Source of the DNA: Brachynemurus nebulosus
Lineage: Eukaryota; Arthropoda; Insecta; Neuroptera; Myrmeleontidae
DNA length: 64,000 nucleotides
Direction of reading: 5' to 3'
Assembly (NCBI GenBank): GCA_035578155.1
Contig: JAPWDM010000063.1
Coordinates: 434,001 to 498,000 of the forward strand
The position numbers and the translations under genes are program-made. Position 1 is the stretch's first letter, and each line of letters begins with the position of its first letter. Shown piece by piece: positions 23,210 to 37,667 of the stretch. A model generated the notes under the pieces. It was not told the origin of the DNA. It did no database searches and worked only from the letters and a program-made list of their open reading frames with translations.

Positions 23210-24067
23210 GGTACCATCGCAATGTGACCGGCCGAAAAATAATCAATTTTCGCAATTTTTTTTGGATGGATAGGATGGAAGAATGGGGATGAATTTTTCT
23301 TTTACGATTAATACCACTATTTAACAATACAAAAATATTTTTTTATTCATTTTTCGTTATTTTTTATAATTATTATAAATTTTGAAAAAAGTGTCTTTAA
23401 AAAAAGGGCGTCTGTTGGTGCCTACGATTGCGGCCGCAGTTTTCATCCGAAAAAAAGAAAATCAAATAGATTATCAATCTGTAGGTAAGCCGTTATGTCC
23501 CTATGGAGGCTTTTTCTTTTTTTATGAAATTTGAAAAAATGATGGCGGTTTCAATGAAAAGTACAAAATTTAGGTCTTTTTTTTTAAAAGTTTTCTGTGT
23601 GAAAAAATAGGAAGATTCCAAAAAAAAGCTTCCATAGGTACACGGAGAATGGAATAAAGAATATTCTGTCAAAATTTCAAACTTATGGCATAGAAAAATT
23701 CTCTCTGAGAGTGAGTACCGTTTTTAAAAAGGGCATGTCGAGACATACGCGTTTAAAGTTTGTTTCAAAATTGTTTCAAATCATTGTTTCAACAAAAATG
23801 TGATACTGTGGTGATAACAATTGATCTTGTACGTTCACTGGTTTTAGAAAGACTGAATGTAAAATGGTATAACATCCCGCCAAAAGGCGCCAATCGATCC
23901 ACAGAGTTTTGTATTTAGACTGAATCCATTGATTCGTGGTCGTAGCAACCGTAATAATTCGAATTTCAATTTGAAATTTTGAGAGAACATGCATAACTGT
24001 ATGTACTTTTAGATAAGGCCAACAAATGAAAATTAATTTTTCCAAAATTCTACACTGTGATGGTACC
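23210..24067. mobile_element. TTAA-flanked element, 858 bp
   Basis: The terminal inverted repeats GGTACCATCGCAATGTG and CACTGTGATGGTACC are directly flanked by TTAA (23206-23209, 24068-24071). A TTAA target site is the piggyBac hallmark. No transposase is recognised inside; the 89-codon lower-strand ORF (23776-24045) has no recognised domain. Classed as a non-autonomous element. Confidence 0.72.
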
Positions 24068-24835
24068 TTAAGTCACAAAACTGGAATGTGTACTGCGATT
24101 AAGTTTAAGTTGTGCTCATTTTAAAATATGAGAAGGTATGTTTGTATATTCTTTGAAAGCTTTCATGGTCAAAGTTATTCTTACTCAAGGTTAACCTACT
24201 TACATATTACGTAAATTTATTAAAAATAATTTATCCCCATTTTACTAAAATTAGAAATTTTAATATTAGAATTAATAATGTAACAGAGAAAGGATTTTTT
24301 TTTATTATTTTTTTTTCCGCTTCACGGAATCACATAAGATATGTTTATTATAACAAAATAATTTTATTCTCCGCGTGTATTAAATTCTTACTACCACGGT
24401 TGCCCTCTGCAGGTGGTCCGTAAAATGTTACCTACAATCGTATTAAATCCTACTGCAAAAAAGATTTCTCTACATGGTGTAAATATGCATACATAGATAC
24501 ATATATACGTGGGTACTTAGGTATCATTATTATAATTTTCCGGTCTTAAATATGTTGGTATAATTTGATGATGTCATCAAGGTAAATATATAAATTATTC
24601 CTTTTTGGAATTTGTTCCATTTTTTTTGTTACCACAATGACAGACAGAATTGAATAAAAATTGAAAATTGAATTTGTCACCGGCGAGCGTTTCCACTATT
24701 GCATATTGTTGGCAACGATAAGATTCCCTAGCGGGGAGTCGGTGAATTAACGCATAACAGATTATTTTCACATAATAGTGAAAATATTAGATTATTGAAA
24801 TTTCGTTTTTGGAACCAACACACCTCAATCTTCTG

Positions 24836-24957
24836 TTTTAGTGAATTTCCATAATGGAATTCAGCTATTACAGCCACTGCCATGACGCGACTTGAGCCCG
24901 GGACTAGGGCAAAAATTTATTTTGAGGTCGCTAGAAACCGAAAATAATATTTACTAA

Positions 24958-25042
<85 letters not shown>

Positions 25043-25398
25043 TGTGTGTGTGTGTGTGTGTGTCCGCACGATAACTTTCGAACGAAATGTCTTACTTTTA
25101 CGAAATTTGGTGAAAATATTGGAAGTCCCAAACCGTTGAACGAGTTCGTTAACCAAACACATCCGATGCCCAGAACATGGTTTTTTTGGCAATTTTCATA
25201 AAGAAAATTAATTTTTTGCCAAGATTTCCCCTCATTCAAAAATTGTTGGGACATTTTTTTACACCATTGAAACGGGGAGAAAAAATCACACAAAAATGGC
25301 TTTAAACTATTGTTCTATGTCAACTAATTTCCGAGAAAAACTAATTTTTGTAAACGGCAATTCGCTACGTTATGCAGGATGCTGCAATGGGGGTATTT
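24836..25398 (+). repeat. Microsatellite-centred repeat family B, copy 1
   Basis: Starts TTTAGTGAATTTCCATAATG, passes GACGCGACTTGAGCCCGGGA and GTCGCTAGAAACCGAAAATA, then (TA)n and (GT)n at about 24964-25063, then a ~330-bp unique arm ending GTTATGCAGGATGCTGC. The same layout recurs, inverted, at 32182-32749 and 33917-34455. Translations through the TA tract are artefacts. Confidence 0.8.
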
Positions 25399-26316
25399 AA
25401 AGTACTATTTACCTTGGCGAAAAGATCTTGTAGTATTTTTTTTTACTGTCTCGCTATTTACTGTATCTGGGACTCGGTACCTGGATCATTAAGGATTCAT
25501 TCAATAAAAAATTAACATATTATTTTGTAATTTTTCTCGAAACCAGTTCACTTAAGAACAGTAATTCCGTTCCGGTTCTCGGTATTGCACGAATGTGTTT
25601 AGTGGAAAAACTCATCCAAGAGCTAGTAAAATTGATTTTCGGGTTCTAGAAACGCTAAAAAGAATTTTTTTATCACAAATCCGGAGTCAAGTCCAGATTA
25701 TAATATCCGTTGTGATAGTTGAATTTTCATAAAGGAAATTTGTTAAGAAAAGCTGACACAACGCAGTTGTAGGACTTCCCTGTCCCGTTTTCGGTGAAAG
25801 TGAGTTTGTTTGTTTGTTTGTTTGACTTTCTTTCACACCTCAACCGCTTTACCAATCGACTTTAAACTTTGAACAGAGATAGCTTGGAGACAAGAGAATG
25901 TTATAGGCTACATCGTACGCCGAGAAAATTTTCAAGAAAAAAATAACAATTCCCAATAGTGATACGATGCAAGTATGCTCTATACGTGTTAACTTGATGT
26001 CAAAATTTCTGTATAGTATAGGCTATATGTACGGGGAAATAAAATCAATTCGTCAAAAATTTGGTCAGTACGAGGATAGGTATGCTGTACGAATTACAAA
26101 AATGATTAACTATACAGCTTAAACTTTTTTTATGTGGTCCTTTTTTGTGCGATTTTTTTATGCGGTTTTTAAAAAAAATGGTCATTAAAATGCATAATGT
26201 GAATCAAAATCAAGTGACAGTAAGAAACTTAAACATTTACCTTCTATAATAACTTTCTTTGATAAAAATGTTTTTTAATAGTTTTTAAGCATTTAATCAG
26301 TATATTGCATAAGAAC
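25399..26316. other. Repeat-like, gene-free stretch
   Basis: Contains (GTTT)n near 25806 followed by GACTTTCTTTCACACCTCAA, a type of sequence often seen in insect repeats. No gene or terminal repeats found. Confidence 0.4.
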
Positions 26317-26595
26317 TAGGAATGTTATGGATATGAAATTTCGAATACGGATATTTAAAAACATTTTTTTCGGTTTCGGTTTCGGTTATGGATATGTAAT
26401 AATATCGAATAATGTTTCGGATACGGTTACGGTTACGGATAATTACTTTTAGTGCAAATTTTTTTTTTTAGTAAAAAGGGGGAAATTTTATTCCAAAAAG
26501 TGAACGTCAAATCCGAAACTTTTATTTTCGGATATTTAATTATTTCGGATATCCGGTAGTTTCGGTTACGGTTATGGATATCTATAACATGCCTA
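26317..26595. mobile_element. hAT-type MITE, 279 bp
   Basis: The ends TAGGAATGTTATGGATA and TATCTATAACATGCCTA are inverted repeats. The flanks ATAAGAAC (26309-26316) and ATGAGAAC (26596-26603) form an 8-bp target duplication with one change. The interior is made of TCGGTTACGG/TTCGGATA short repeats. No coding capacity. Confidence 0.8.
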
Positions 26596-27329
26596 ATGAG
26601 AACATAAATTGCATCATTTAATTTTTTTCATAATATTATAAAAATGAAATAAAATGTTCCCACGTGTAAATTAATGCTTTATCTTGTTTAGAAAAGCGGC
26701 TTCTAAGGAAATCGTGAGGTTTTGAGCGTTTTGAGTTATGTAATTTCGATGAAACTTTTTTTATGCGGTTCCGATTCACCGCATAAAAAAGTTTTTTTTT
26801 TTACAATCTGGACCGAACTAAACTTTTTATAGCTATTTATGATATTTTTGAATATATTTTTTTTGTGCGATTTTTTTTTATGCGACCCCTATCCACCGCA
26901 CAAAAAAGGTTCAACTGTATTTAATGTGTTTTCATGGTTAAAGGTGTCAAATGGGTTTATAATTAATTTCTATGGTATATACGGGACATTCATTATATTT
27001 ACATTACATTATTGTTTTGTTACAGCTCTTCCGTAAAATTGTACCACTATAACTATACGAAATGGCAGCAGAGAAAAGTTTATAATATAATAATTATTTA
27101 TGTACACCACAAGTGCATGTTACAAGAGTAGGGGTAAACTGCATGCATAAATAAGGTACTGTTTTGGTGCCGTTGGTTGCGGAAACAGGGTATATAGAAG
27201 TTTTTTCTCACTAAAATGTTGTACATGAGGTGCGGAAAAGGTGAAAACTTCTATAGCTAGGGTAACTAAATTATCTAATTTATCCAAAACATACTTGATG
27301 TTTTATATGGTATTATTTAAATTTGCGTG
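26596..27329. other. Gene-free stretch with ATGCGG repeats
   Basis: TTTTTTATGCGG and its complement recur (about 26158, 26760, 26780, 26880), continuing a pattern that begins near 26130, so the hAT MITE appears to have inserted into this older repeat. Confidence 0.4.
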
Positions 27330-27770
27330 GGGACAATTAAAGCGATTGCAGCGTGAGTAACGGAGAAAACAAGCATTAATACGGGCTCATATGTGTTTAT
27401 AGTATAATAAAAAATATTAAATAAAAATATTTACATTGATTCACTTTGATTATAAACGCAGTTGCAACTAATATGTCATTCCTTATTTATCTGTCAACAG
27501 TATTAACGTCTACACGTCAATCCATAAATACAGAATTAAAAATATTTGATGTATTTTAATTCACATAGTCACATGAAATAATGTTTCATAAGGAGTTAAA
27601 GTTATTGATGTTTGCCTTATGACACTACATTAAACTAAATGACTTATGCCAGCATTTCTTAATTCTCGAATTTCCCTGACGTACTTCACCCGCACCAGCA
27701 ACTTTTTCCTCTGCATAGTCCGAGGTTGGAAGGAAATATTGTCTTGATAATTATATTCATATTAACGTCG
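27330..27770 (-). repeat. Dispersed repeat family C, copy 1
   Basis: The reverse complement of 42212-42643 over about 430 bp, with small differences (shared blocks include GTCTACACGTCAATCCATAA and GCCAGCATTTCTTAATTCTC). Class unknown. Confidence 0.8.
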
Positions 27771-27774
27771 AACT

Positions 27775-28345
<571 letters not shown>

Positions 28346-29189
28346 CTCAGGAGCATCTAAAGAAAAAAAGTAAAAAAAAATTTTTAATCTATATTAGTAT
28401 GGTTATTGGCGAAACCAGAATTAGCAATTTTACATGTATAGAAACAAAATGGCTGCAGCTTAAAAAAATGTTCTGAAATTTTACCATTTTTGGGTATTAA
28501 AATTCTGGTTGTGGTTTAGTCTATAGCGAAATGTGTTGTAAATATTCTGTTCAAATTTGTGGTAATTTGGATGAATAGATTTAGAGTAATCTTGACACAG
28601 GTGTCGAAAAAAGTCATTTAGAGAAAAACGCGTTTAAAGTGATTTCTGATAAGTATAGTTATAGGAAAATGCAAAAACAAAAAAGTCGATTTTTTGAAAT
28701 TTCTGGACTGGTGAGGCCCCTTAATTTAATGAATCTTTGTAAATTATAAAACAAATATTTAACTTAGCAAAAAAACCACGTTTATTTTTTAATTGTAACA
28801 ATTGTTTCAAGCTTAATTGTTCATTTTCAAACAAAGTGAAAATTATACCAACTACATGTCTTATATAATACATATACTAATTTTAGTGGTGGAGGATGAC
28901 AGTAGTAGTAGAAGATAGGGATAGGAGACGAATACAGAATTATGGGAAAACAAGTTTGAAAATAGGTTTTAAACACATGACGAAGTACACACAAAGTTGT
29001 GGATACACGTGAAAAGGGAGCGAAGGACAAAAAACATTTTTAAACTAGATTACCCACTAAGTACAATCGTATACAAAATTATGGTAAATAAATTTAGGAT
29101 GGAAAATAAAACTGAATTGTAAATATCTGTATAATCGTTTAGAAGCTCTCCTTTAGAAGATCTGAATTATTTTTACTGATTTCTATTGA
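28346..29189. other. Gene-free stretch
   Basis: Ends with CTGGTGAGGCCCCTTAA near 28720, similar to the right end of the TTAA-flanked element at 63462 (GTGGTGCCCCTTAA), so it may include a truncated relative. Confidence 0.4.
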
Positions 29190-29295
29190 TTCTAGAATTG
29201 TTAATTTTTGGCCTTTATTTGCCTCGTGCAAAACTGTCATGTCCCTTTCTGGAGTGTGTCTTATGTCGATCAAATGCTTGGCGAAAGCTGAATCG

Positions 29296-30045
29296 GAATT
29301 TTTTGTTCTCCGTGTCTCGAACTTTCTACCAATTTCCCCGATATAGAAACAATCATAATCTTAGTTATTATTTTAAGAGTTATCTGTGGTTATAAAAAAA
29401 AACCGGCAATTTAAGTTTAACACTTGATATCTCCAAAAGTAACGATGCTACAGTAAACAGGAGTAGGTTTTTTAGAAAGCCCAAACTATTCTCTTTAAGG
29501 TGGGAAAATCGATTAAGTGAAGAAAAATTTCATACATTTTGTAAAATCGATTTTAAAATGTTTTCTAAAAACCGCATTTTTTTCGTTATTTAAAAATATA
29601 CAAAGTATTTTTAAAACGTGTACAATTTGTCAAATTTTTTATTTGTGAAGCATTATCGAGAATAAAAAGCTTCTCTGTGTCTCGAACTTTCTACCAATTA
29701 GCCCGATATAGAAACAATCACAATCTTTATTATTATTTTATCGGATTTTTTTGTTCTCTGTGACCCGAACTTTCTACCAATTTGTCCGATATAGAAACAA
29801 TCACAATCTTGGTTATTATTTTAAGAGTTATCTGTGGTTATAAAAGAAACGGTAATTTAAGTTTAACACTTGATATCTCCAAAAGTAACGATGCTACAGT
29901 AAACAGGAGTAGGTTTTTAGAAAGCCCAAACTATTCTCTTTAAGGTGAGAAAATCGATTAAGTGAAGAAAAATTTCATACTTTTAGTAAAATCGATTTTA
30001 AAATGTTTCCTAAAAAAACCGCATTTTTTTCGTTATTTAAAAAAA
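29296..30045 (+). repeat. ~300-bp tandem duplication plus a partial third copy
   Basis: 29296-29599 and 29750-30045 are near identical (both carry GAACTTTCTACCAATTT, TTAACACTTGATATCTCCAA and AACGATGCTACAGTAAACAG). A truncated copy is at 29668-29745 between them. Function unknown. Confidence 0.85.
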
Positions 30046-31286
30046 ATAATATACAAATGATTTGGGACTTATGGGATTATTTAGTTGTCGTTTATTCGTA
30101 AATTATTAACGAGAACAAAAAGTCAAGAAATCGCAATATAAAAATCGATCTTTTTCATGATATTCGAAATGTTTCATTCCCCCGCGCATCCACTGTAGCA
30201 AACAAATCGTCAAAAATATTAAAAAAATAATTTACAAATTTACAAAAAAGCTTTTAAATAGTCCTCAAATATGGGGAAAAAAGTTCTCAACTTTTTATTT
30301 TTCATTCAGTAACAAATTGTTTCGAATAATAAAAGACAAAGTTTTTTAAAATTTAAGTATATATCTTTAAAAAAAAAAGCAAAACAAAATATACAAATAT
30401 AATTCAACTTAAAACACAATTTCATTTTTGTTTTAAAAGTCATTAGAATGAAACAATTTTATTTGATTTAAGTGCACAAGATAGAGAGATGAGAAAATAA
30501 AATAATTCACAATAAAGCATCATAACGATATTAGGATTTTATTTATACGTACACAACAGATTCATCCACTACAGAGGAGTGGCTCTAATAATAATCTTTC
30601 AACAGTCAACAATCAAGCACCCACTTTTGTGTATAAAATATTAAAAAAGTTTCATATTTTTTTATGTTTTATTTTATTGAAAGTAAAAATTAAAAATATA
30701 CGCGAATAATTGTACCTTGACAAACAAAGTGCGCACTGACCAAATGTATCCAATTTTGTGGAAGTATGTAGGTACGTATGTTTGTATGGATGTTTGATCA
30801 TGTATTTCACAGAAACTACGAATCCCGTTGGAATGATTCTTTTTGCATTAAGTTAGGAATCATTCAGCTGAGGGAATGGTATCAATTTCATCAAAATCGG
30901 TTCGGTAGTTTAAGAGATAAGCACACTTAACATTTACTAGCGGCCTTTTTTATGTATGTATATTTGGACATTATTTCGATAAATATGCACCGATTTGGAT
31001 AACATTTTGCTTCGAAGTGGTCCCAAATAAATTTTGATCAAAATCAGCTCATGGATTTCGATGATACACCACGCAACTTTCCAGTAACGAACCCACATGT
31101 ATCGTGATTGCGTGATTGTACATAGGCAGTGGTTGGTTAGGTATCTTTCGGTGATAAACTGATCACATTTACTAAGACCCAGGGCCACTTAAGAGGAGAA
31201 AATACAAATTTTTTAAGAAAAAATAAAACCGACTTCAAAATAAGTACGGAAAAATAATTACACCATAAATAAATTAACACATAAGT
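30046..31286. other. Gene-free stretch with old repeat remnants
   Basis: Around 30790-30930 the sequence (TTTCATCAAAATCGGTTCGG, GTAGTTTAAGAGATAAG) resembles 3' ends of insect non-LTR elements or SINEs, but no ORF or poly(A) tail fixes the class. Confidence 0.35.
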
Positions 31287-32181
31287 ACACAGTGAAAAAA
31301 TTTGTGTTCTGCGTAAAAAAACTAGTGATTAAAATTTTTGTGTTAAATAAGTAACCCAACCCTGTGTTAATGTAACATTTAGTGTTTGTGTTAAATGATA
31401 TTATATAAACACAAATTTAAAATATTAACACAAATTTTGATTTAACAGAATAAAAATATTAATCTGTTTTGAACAATAAAAAAGTAACACAATCTTTGTG
31501 TAAAAGGGAAGAATGTCTGTAAGTACACTTATTTGTGTATTTCCAACACAAAAAACTAGTTTCGCGTGCATTTACTGCTTTAGTTAAGAGCGGGGGTAGT
31601 GGTAATTGGTATAGCATCATTCGACAATTGTGCATTCAACAAAAACATATGTATGTATAGAAGACGGAATATTTCAAAATCAAAAGTGTATTTCTAAAGT
31701 TAAATTGGTTTTAATTATATAGATATTAAAATATATTGATTAGGTAAGTTAATTAAAAATATTATAGATTGAATTTCTTTCTTTGTTTGCAGAATTTACT
31801 TCAATTAATTAAAAAAATTATCGAATATTCGACGTTCGAGAACACATTCAAAGGGCAAAGAAGATCAGATAACGAAGGAAGAGTAGTGGTTCCATTTTGT
31901 CTTCCACGTTCAGTTTGATAACGATCTTCACAATTTTTGGGTATTGCTTTAACATTATTTTCATCAAATACCAAGTGAAATGCACCAATATCATCATCGA
32001 AATCTTTACAAAAATTGATTTTATTCAAAGACATAATTCTGAACAATGTGGGAATTGATATTGCGTAACAGAGCACAACTTTGTAGAAATATTAAATAAA
32101 AAAGTTTAAGTACTGAAAAATTATTATTTACTATTTTCTTTCATTTACATAATAAATAAATAAAAAAAATACTAACTTAAA

Positions 32182-32749
<568 letters not shown>

Positions 32750-33028
32750 ACTGTCAACAGTTATGTACTTATTTGAAAAATATGTATATTAGAGGTACAA
32801 ATACATTCACACACATAGATATTCGTATATATACATTTTGTACTATATAAGGCGTTAAATTGGTTCCATATGACACAAATAATGCATTTAAACAAAATAT
32901 CTAGTAGTGTTTCTTAGCCTATGGGGTAGACGTACCTAAACTGGATCTATATTTTTTCTTTAAATAATAATAAATTTATAAACTTTATATTAAGTTTCTT
33001 AGGATAATACAATTACGTATATGTTTTT

Positions 33029-33104
33029 TTAAACCGAAGTTCCCTATTTTTATGGACTAGTTTCCAAAGGATATTAGTCCATAAAAATTGAGAACTTCGG
33101 TTTA
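33029..33104. repeat. Hairpin, ~30-bp arms
   Basis: TTTAAACCGAAGTTC with TTTTTATGGACTA is mirrored by TAGTCCATAAAAA with GAACTTCGGTTTAAA around a ~15-bp loop. Probably the remains of a small foldback. Confidence 0.75.
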
Positions 33105-33916
33105 AAAGAACTTATAAATAAGAAATTTATTTTCTATAAATGTGTACATGTTTGAAAGCAGATGATTTTATTAAAAGAATCCTCAATTTGATACATTATA
33201 AGCACTAACTGGTTTATTTCGGCTTTTTCAGATTATTTTGAATAATTTTGTAGATTTATATTATTAACATTAAATACGTCTAGAAAGTATTTTTCGTCTC
33301 CAGATCAATATTTTATTTGAGGATTGTTCACTTTTTACGGCAAAAATTAAACCAATTCTTTCAAAGAAATTAAATTATTTTTTATTGATTGCCATCAATT
33401 AGTAGTACTCATGTTAGTATTCATATTATGCAACTAATAAACGTTAACTTTTTTTAGCGTAGGTCGATCTTAAGGTCAAGAATATCCAAAACTAGCAACA
33501 TGACACATGTGACCGATTTAGGGAAAAAGTAAACAGGTTTATTAATCAGTCTTATAATTTAATTACTTATTTCAAGATTTCACTTGAATTGAACTACCTG
33601 GAAACGATTCTACAATAAAATTGATAAGTAATCCGTAGATCCTCTATTAATTGAAATATATAGTTGTATATATAATTGATTTTGTATTTTAAAAGTACCA
33701 AAAGGCTTTACTGACCAACTTTTGGTACATTCATCCTATAAAGATTTTGTTTCACCAATACATTCAGATGCAGACGACATCTTTTAACCAATATAAGTAG
33801 GTATGTATATCCACATACGTATATCTCACTATTGCAGTTATATACATACATACATACACATTATATGATTATACACATACAACATAGTTGTAAACACACT
33901 AAAATTATAGAAAATA

Positions 33917-34237
33917 AATTGACTTTTTTTTCTTATTTTCTCAAAAACTAGCAAACGTAGAATAAAAGTTTAAAAACCTTTTTTATGTGATTTTTTCCCG
34001 TCTTCGCAATGATGTAAAAAAATGTGGCAAAAACTTTTAAATTATAGCAAATTTTGGCCAAAAACTCATTTTCACGAAAAATGCTCAAAAAACCATGTTC
34101 CTGAGCTCCGACGTTTTTGGCTGAAGAACTCATCCAAGATTTTTGGACTTCCAACGTTGTCACCAAATTTCGTAAAACTAGCAGTTTTTCCTGAAGAGCT
34201 ATCGTGCTGATACATAAATACATAAATACATATATAC

Positions 34238-34327
<90 letters not shown>

Positions 34328-34455
34328 TTTAGTGAATGTTATTTTTGGGCTCTAGGGACCTCAAAACAAATTTCTGCCATATTTTCGGGCTGAACTTCGA
34401 GTATGGCTTACACCATAATAGCTGAATTTCCAGAATTCTTTCTGGAAATTCGCTA
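33917..34455 (-). repeat. Repeat family B, copy 3
   Basis: Same orientation as copy 2. It contains CCTTTTTTATGTGATTTTTT, GGACTTCCAACGTTGTCACC, a (TA)n tract at about 34239-34322 and TTTTAGTGAATGTTATTTTT, and ends in GGAAATTCGCTAAAAA. Confidence 0.78.
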
Positions 34456-35009
34456 AAAAGTGTCAAAATATACCAACAAATTTATTGAGTCAACTTCTAC
34501 ATTCTAAATCAGTTAATTTTACACATCATTGTGTTAAAAAGGTACACTAAATAATGGTTATATTAACATGTATGTCCTCTTGTGTGTTAAATCATTGACA
34601 CAAATTTTGTGTAAAGATTTGATACATTTGCTTTGTGTTAAAATAACACAAAAATTGAGTGGATCGTTCTGGACATGTGAAATGTGTTAATTTTAACACA
34701 AATTTTTTGACTGTGTATAAACTGACAGTTTTTGAAGTTGGTACCAGACCAACTGAACTACATTTAATCTTACCATAAAGCACTAACCTAAAAAAAAAAC
34801 TGTCAGATTATATACTTGTGTTTCGATTTATGGCAATTTTATTTTCTTAAACTTTTCCCAAAAAGATTAGACTGCTTTTAAAAATTCTCCTATTGTTAGA
34901 GGCCTATTAGACTAACAATAAGTCTAGTTTTATAAGACCATTTTGAAATCTATCAGAATACAGTATTTATAAATTAATTAACTTAGTAAGGCTTTGGTGT
35001 CGGTTTTGA

Positions 35010-35732
35010 ATTTATTACCGGAAAGAAGTTAGCGTCGAAAGTTGAAAAATCTTTTTGTTTTTTATATGGTTAAATTGCTCCCAAATTGCTCCTTTGAAAT
35101 CAGTAATTGCTCCACCTGAAACTTAATTATTTAATTAGTTATTTATAAAGAAAAAAAATTTTTTTCCGTTATTTAAGTTATCAAAATCTCCCAAGATAAT
35201 ACTTTTTTATATAATTTCTTTACGTCAATAAATTGCTCCCAGTTTGCTCTATTTAATTTAAAAGCTGAATCTTAATTTTTTTGAATAATTATTAAAATAT
35301 TTTGTTTTTTTATAATGTTATTTAACTTGTCAAAATTCAATTATCCTTAAATATATGCAGACGACTTAAAAGTATAATGGATTGCCTATACGTTTTAATA
35401 ATACATAACCTAATTCATAATATTTTTTATTTTAATATATTTTAATTATTATTCAGAGAAATTAATAACTAACTTTTAAATTAGATGGAGCAAACTGGGA
35501 GCAATTTTTTGATATAAAGTAATTGTATAAAAATGCATTATTTGACAAGATTTTGGTAATAGAAATAGTCAAACAAAAAAGTTTTTTTGTTTGTAAATAA
35601 CTAATTAAATAATTAAGTTCCAGGTGGAGCAATTACTGATTCAAAAGGAGCAATTTGGGAGCAATTTAGTCATATAAAAAACAGAAAGATTTTCCAACTT
35701 TCGGCGCCAATTTCTTTCCGGTGAATTTATTG
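35010..35732. repeat. Large foldback element, ~250-bp arms
   Basis: The left arm (from TTTATTACCGGAAAGAAG) is complementary to the right arm (to CTTTCCGGTGAATTTA), with a ~200-bp AT-rich centre. GGAGCAATTTGGGAGCAATT and its complement are the most conserved blocks. No ORF; probable MITE. Confidence 0.82.
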
Positions 35733-36690
35733 CATTTAATGTGTTCTGTTGGTAATATTACAATTTCTACAATTATTATTATTGCAATTTTATTTGGAAA
35801 AAAGTAGTATGGGCAAACGGGACAAACAGTTATTGTAAGAATTGAAATATTCATTAAATATAAATGGATTAATTAATCAATTTTTAATAAATACACCATT
35901 TGCCCATTATTTTGTAGGTCATTTGCTAAAAATACAATAACAATAAATTAAAACGTTCTAAAATAAAATTGTAGTTACATACATAATATACAGTCATTGT
36001 ACATTCTGCCATCTATCGGATTGTATGTACACTATATACACATGTATATGTATGTGTATTCTTATTGTGTTTCGTATAATACAAAAAAAAAAATGAGCAG
36101 CGGGGCCCCATCACGGTAGTCGAATTTTCCCCTTCATCTTCGGTATTGAATGTCTACAAGCGAAATGTGATTGAAAGTCTACAACCGAATTGTCATTTTG
36201 TTGGTTTCAAAACTGGTGATGAGTGTTCGGCTGATCGAGGCTTTAAAAAAAGGTTTTAAGTATTTAAGGGCTGTATCTCAGTAAATTTCAATTTTGTGCC
36301 GAAAACAGGTAGCAGAAAAAAAGCCAACACAATTCGTACGAGGACATTCCTGCCCATGTTTATCCGCTAATTGCCTTTATGTTTTAGTTTTAAAAATTAA
36401 AAAAGGACCTTAAATAGTAAACTGGAAGGCCTTTATAAAGATATTTTTTCTTTCCAAAAAAATCCAAAATTTCTATTTTATAAATATTAAAAATCCAAAA
36501 TTCCTAATTTATAAATAAACAGTGACTTTAATAACATTTTTAAATTACTTAATATGTATGTATTTCATTTGTCATAAAAGTAAGTTCACTTTTTTTTAAA
36601 TTTTTTAAAATTACTATTCGCCTACTTGTATTTAGAATAAACATAATGCTTTTAAAACACATTTAACAATAGCATTCAATTCCGATGTAA
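35733..36690. other. Gene-free stretch
   Basis: No gene or clear repeat seen. Confidence 0.4.
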
Positions 36691-36694
36691 AAAT

Positions 36695-37280
36695 GGGAGA
36701 AGTGGGGGGAAAAGTGATGCGGACTCCCTACAAGGTACTAGCTGGATACTAACTGAATACACGTACAAAATTTCAGCCCTCTAGGTTTCCTTATGGAGTC
36801 TCTAGACATGTTAGAAAACAAGCAAAAAAATTAAGGAAATATTGGCGTAAAAATCGTGGGGGTAAGGGTTAAAAGTTGAAACCTCCAAAAAACAGTGTCT
36901 GGCTATTAGCTTAACCTGTACACCAAATTTCAGCCCTCTAGGTTTATTTGGGGAGATTTTGACCCGAACGAAACTGTTAAAAAACAAGAAAAATCATGTT
37001 CTTTTGGGTATAAAAATGGTGGGGGTAGGGGTTAAAAGTCGAGACCCCCAAAAGGCACCCCCTTGATACTAACTCAATCCGAATACAAAATTTCAGCCCT
37101 CTAGGTTTATTCGGGTGACCTGTGCGAGTGGTACAAACTTCGAAAACGTCGAAAATGCATGAAATTGTAGCTTAAAAATGAGGGGGGTGGGGGTAAAATA
37201 TTAAAACCTCCAAAAAGCACAACCTAGGCACGAACTTTATCAACACACCAAATTTCAACCCTCTACGTTAATTCTGGGGG
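36695..37280 (+). repeat. ~160-bp tandem repeat, four diverged copies
   Basis: The block TTTCAGCCCTCTAGGTTT recurs at about 36771, 36928, 37091 and 37253 (as TTTCAACCCTCTACG), spaced 157, 163 and 162 bp. Each is followed by GGGGGT...GGGGTTAAAAGT and a CCTCCAAAAA block. It is GC-richer than its surroundings. A weaker ACCAAATTTCAT block at about 37531 may be a further remnant. Confidence 0.85.
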
Positions 37281-37586
37281 GCTGGGGGCCTGTTAGATCC
37301 AGCGAAAATCGTTTTTCCCCCCTCTACTCCCACCATATCATCCTAGGAAGCTGAATTTTGGATATGTTGTAGATAATTGACCGAAACATTATTTAAAACC
37401 GGTTTGGAAAAGTTTTATTGCTTTTCCGCCCCCCACCACCCCCTTAAAGGTCGGGTCCGAAAAAAAATTTGCCCAAAATTTGACCCCACTTTGATAGTAT
37501 TGTTGTGCATCGGAATAAGCCCCACTTACCAAATTTCATCTCTTAACTTCCATAGGGGGGCCCTACACATATTAAAAGGTTGCGGG

Positions 37587-37589
<3 letters not shown>

Positions 37590-37664
<75 letters not shown>
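37590..37664. repeat. (TA)n microsatellite
   Basis: About 75 bp of TA repeats; the 125-codon ORF spanning it is an artefact. Confidence 0.95.

Positions 37665-37667
<3 letters not shown>

Noticed and set aside
24931..25293. ORFs through (TA)n/(CA)n tracts (also 27778-28005, 32401-32634, 34072-34257, 37377-37754, 59957-60190)
   Set aside because: They are open only because alternating TA or CA lacks stops; Ile-Tyr or Thr-His runs are not proteins.
25806..26040. Non-LTR retrotransposon 3' end after (GTTT)n
   Set aside because: Sequence flavour only; no reverse transcriptase, target duplication or tail could be found.
31801..32076. 91-codon lower-strand ORF as the transposase of the 3.43-kb element
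   Set aside because: Too short, no DDE or other recognisable motif.
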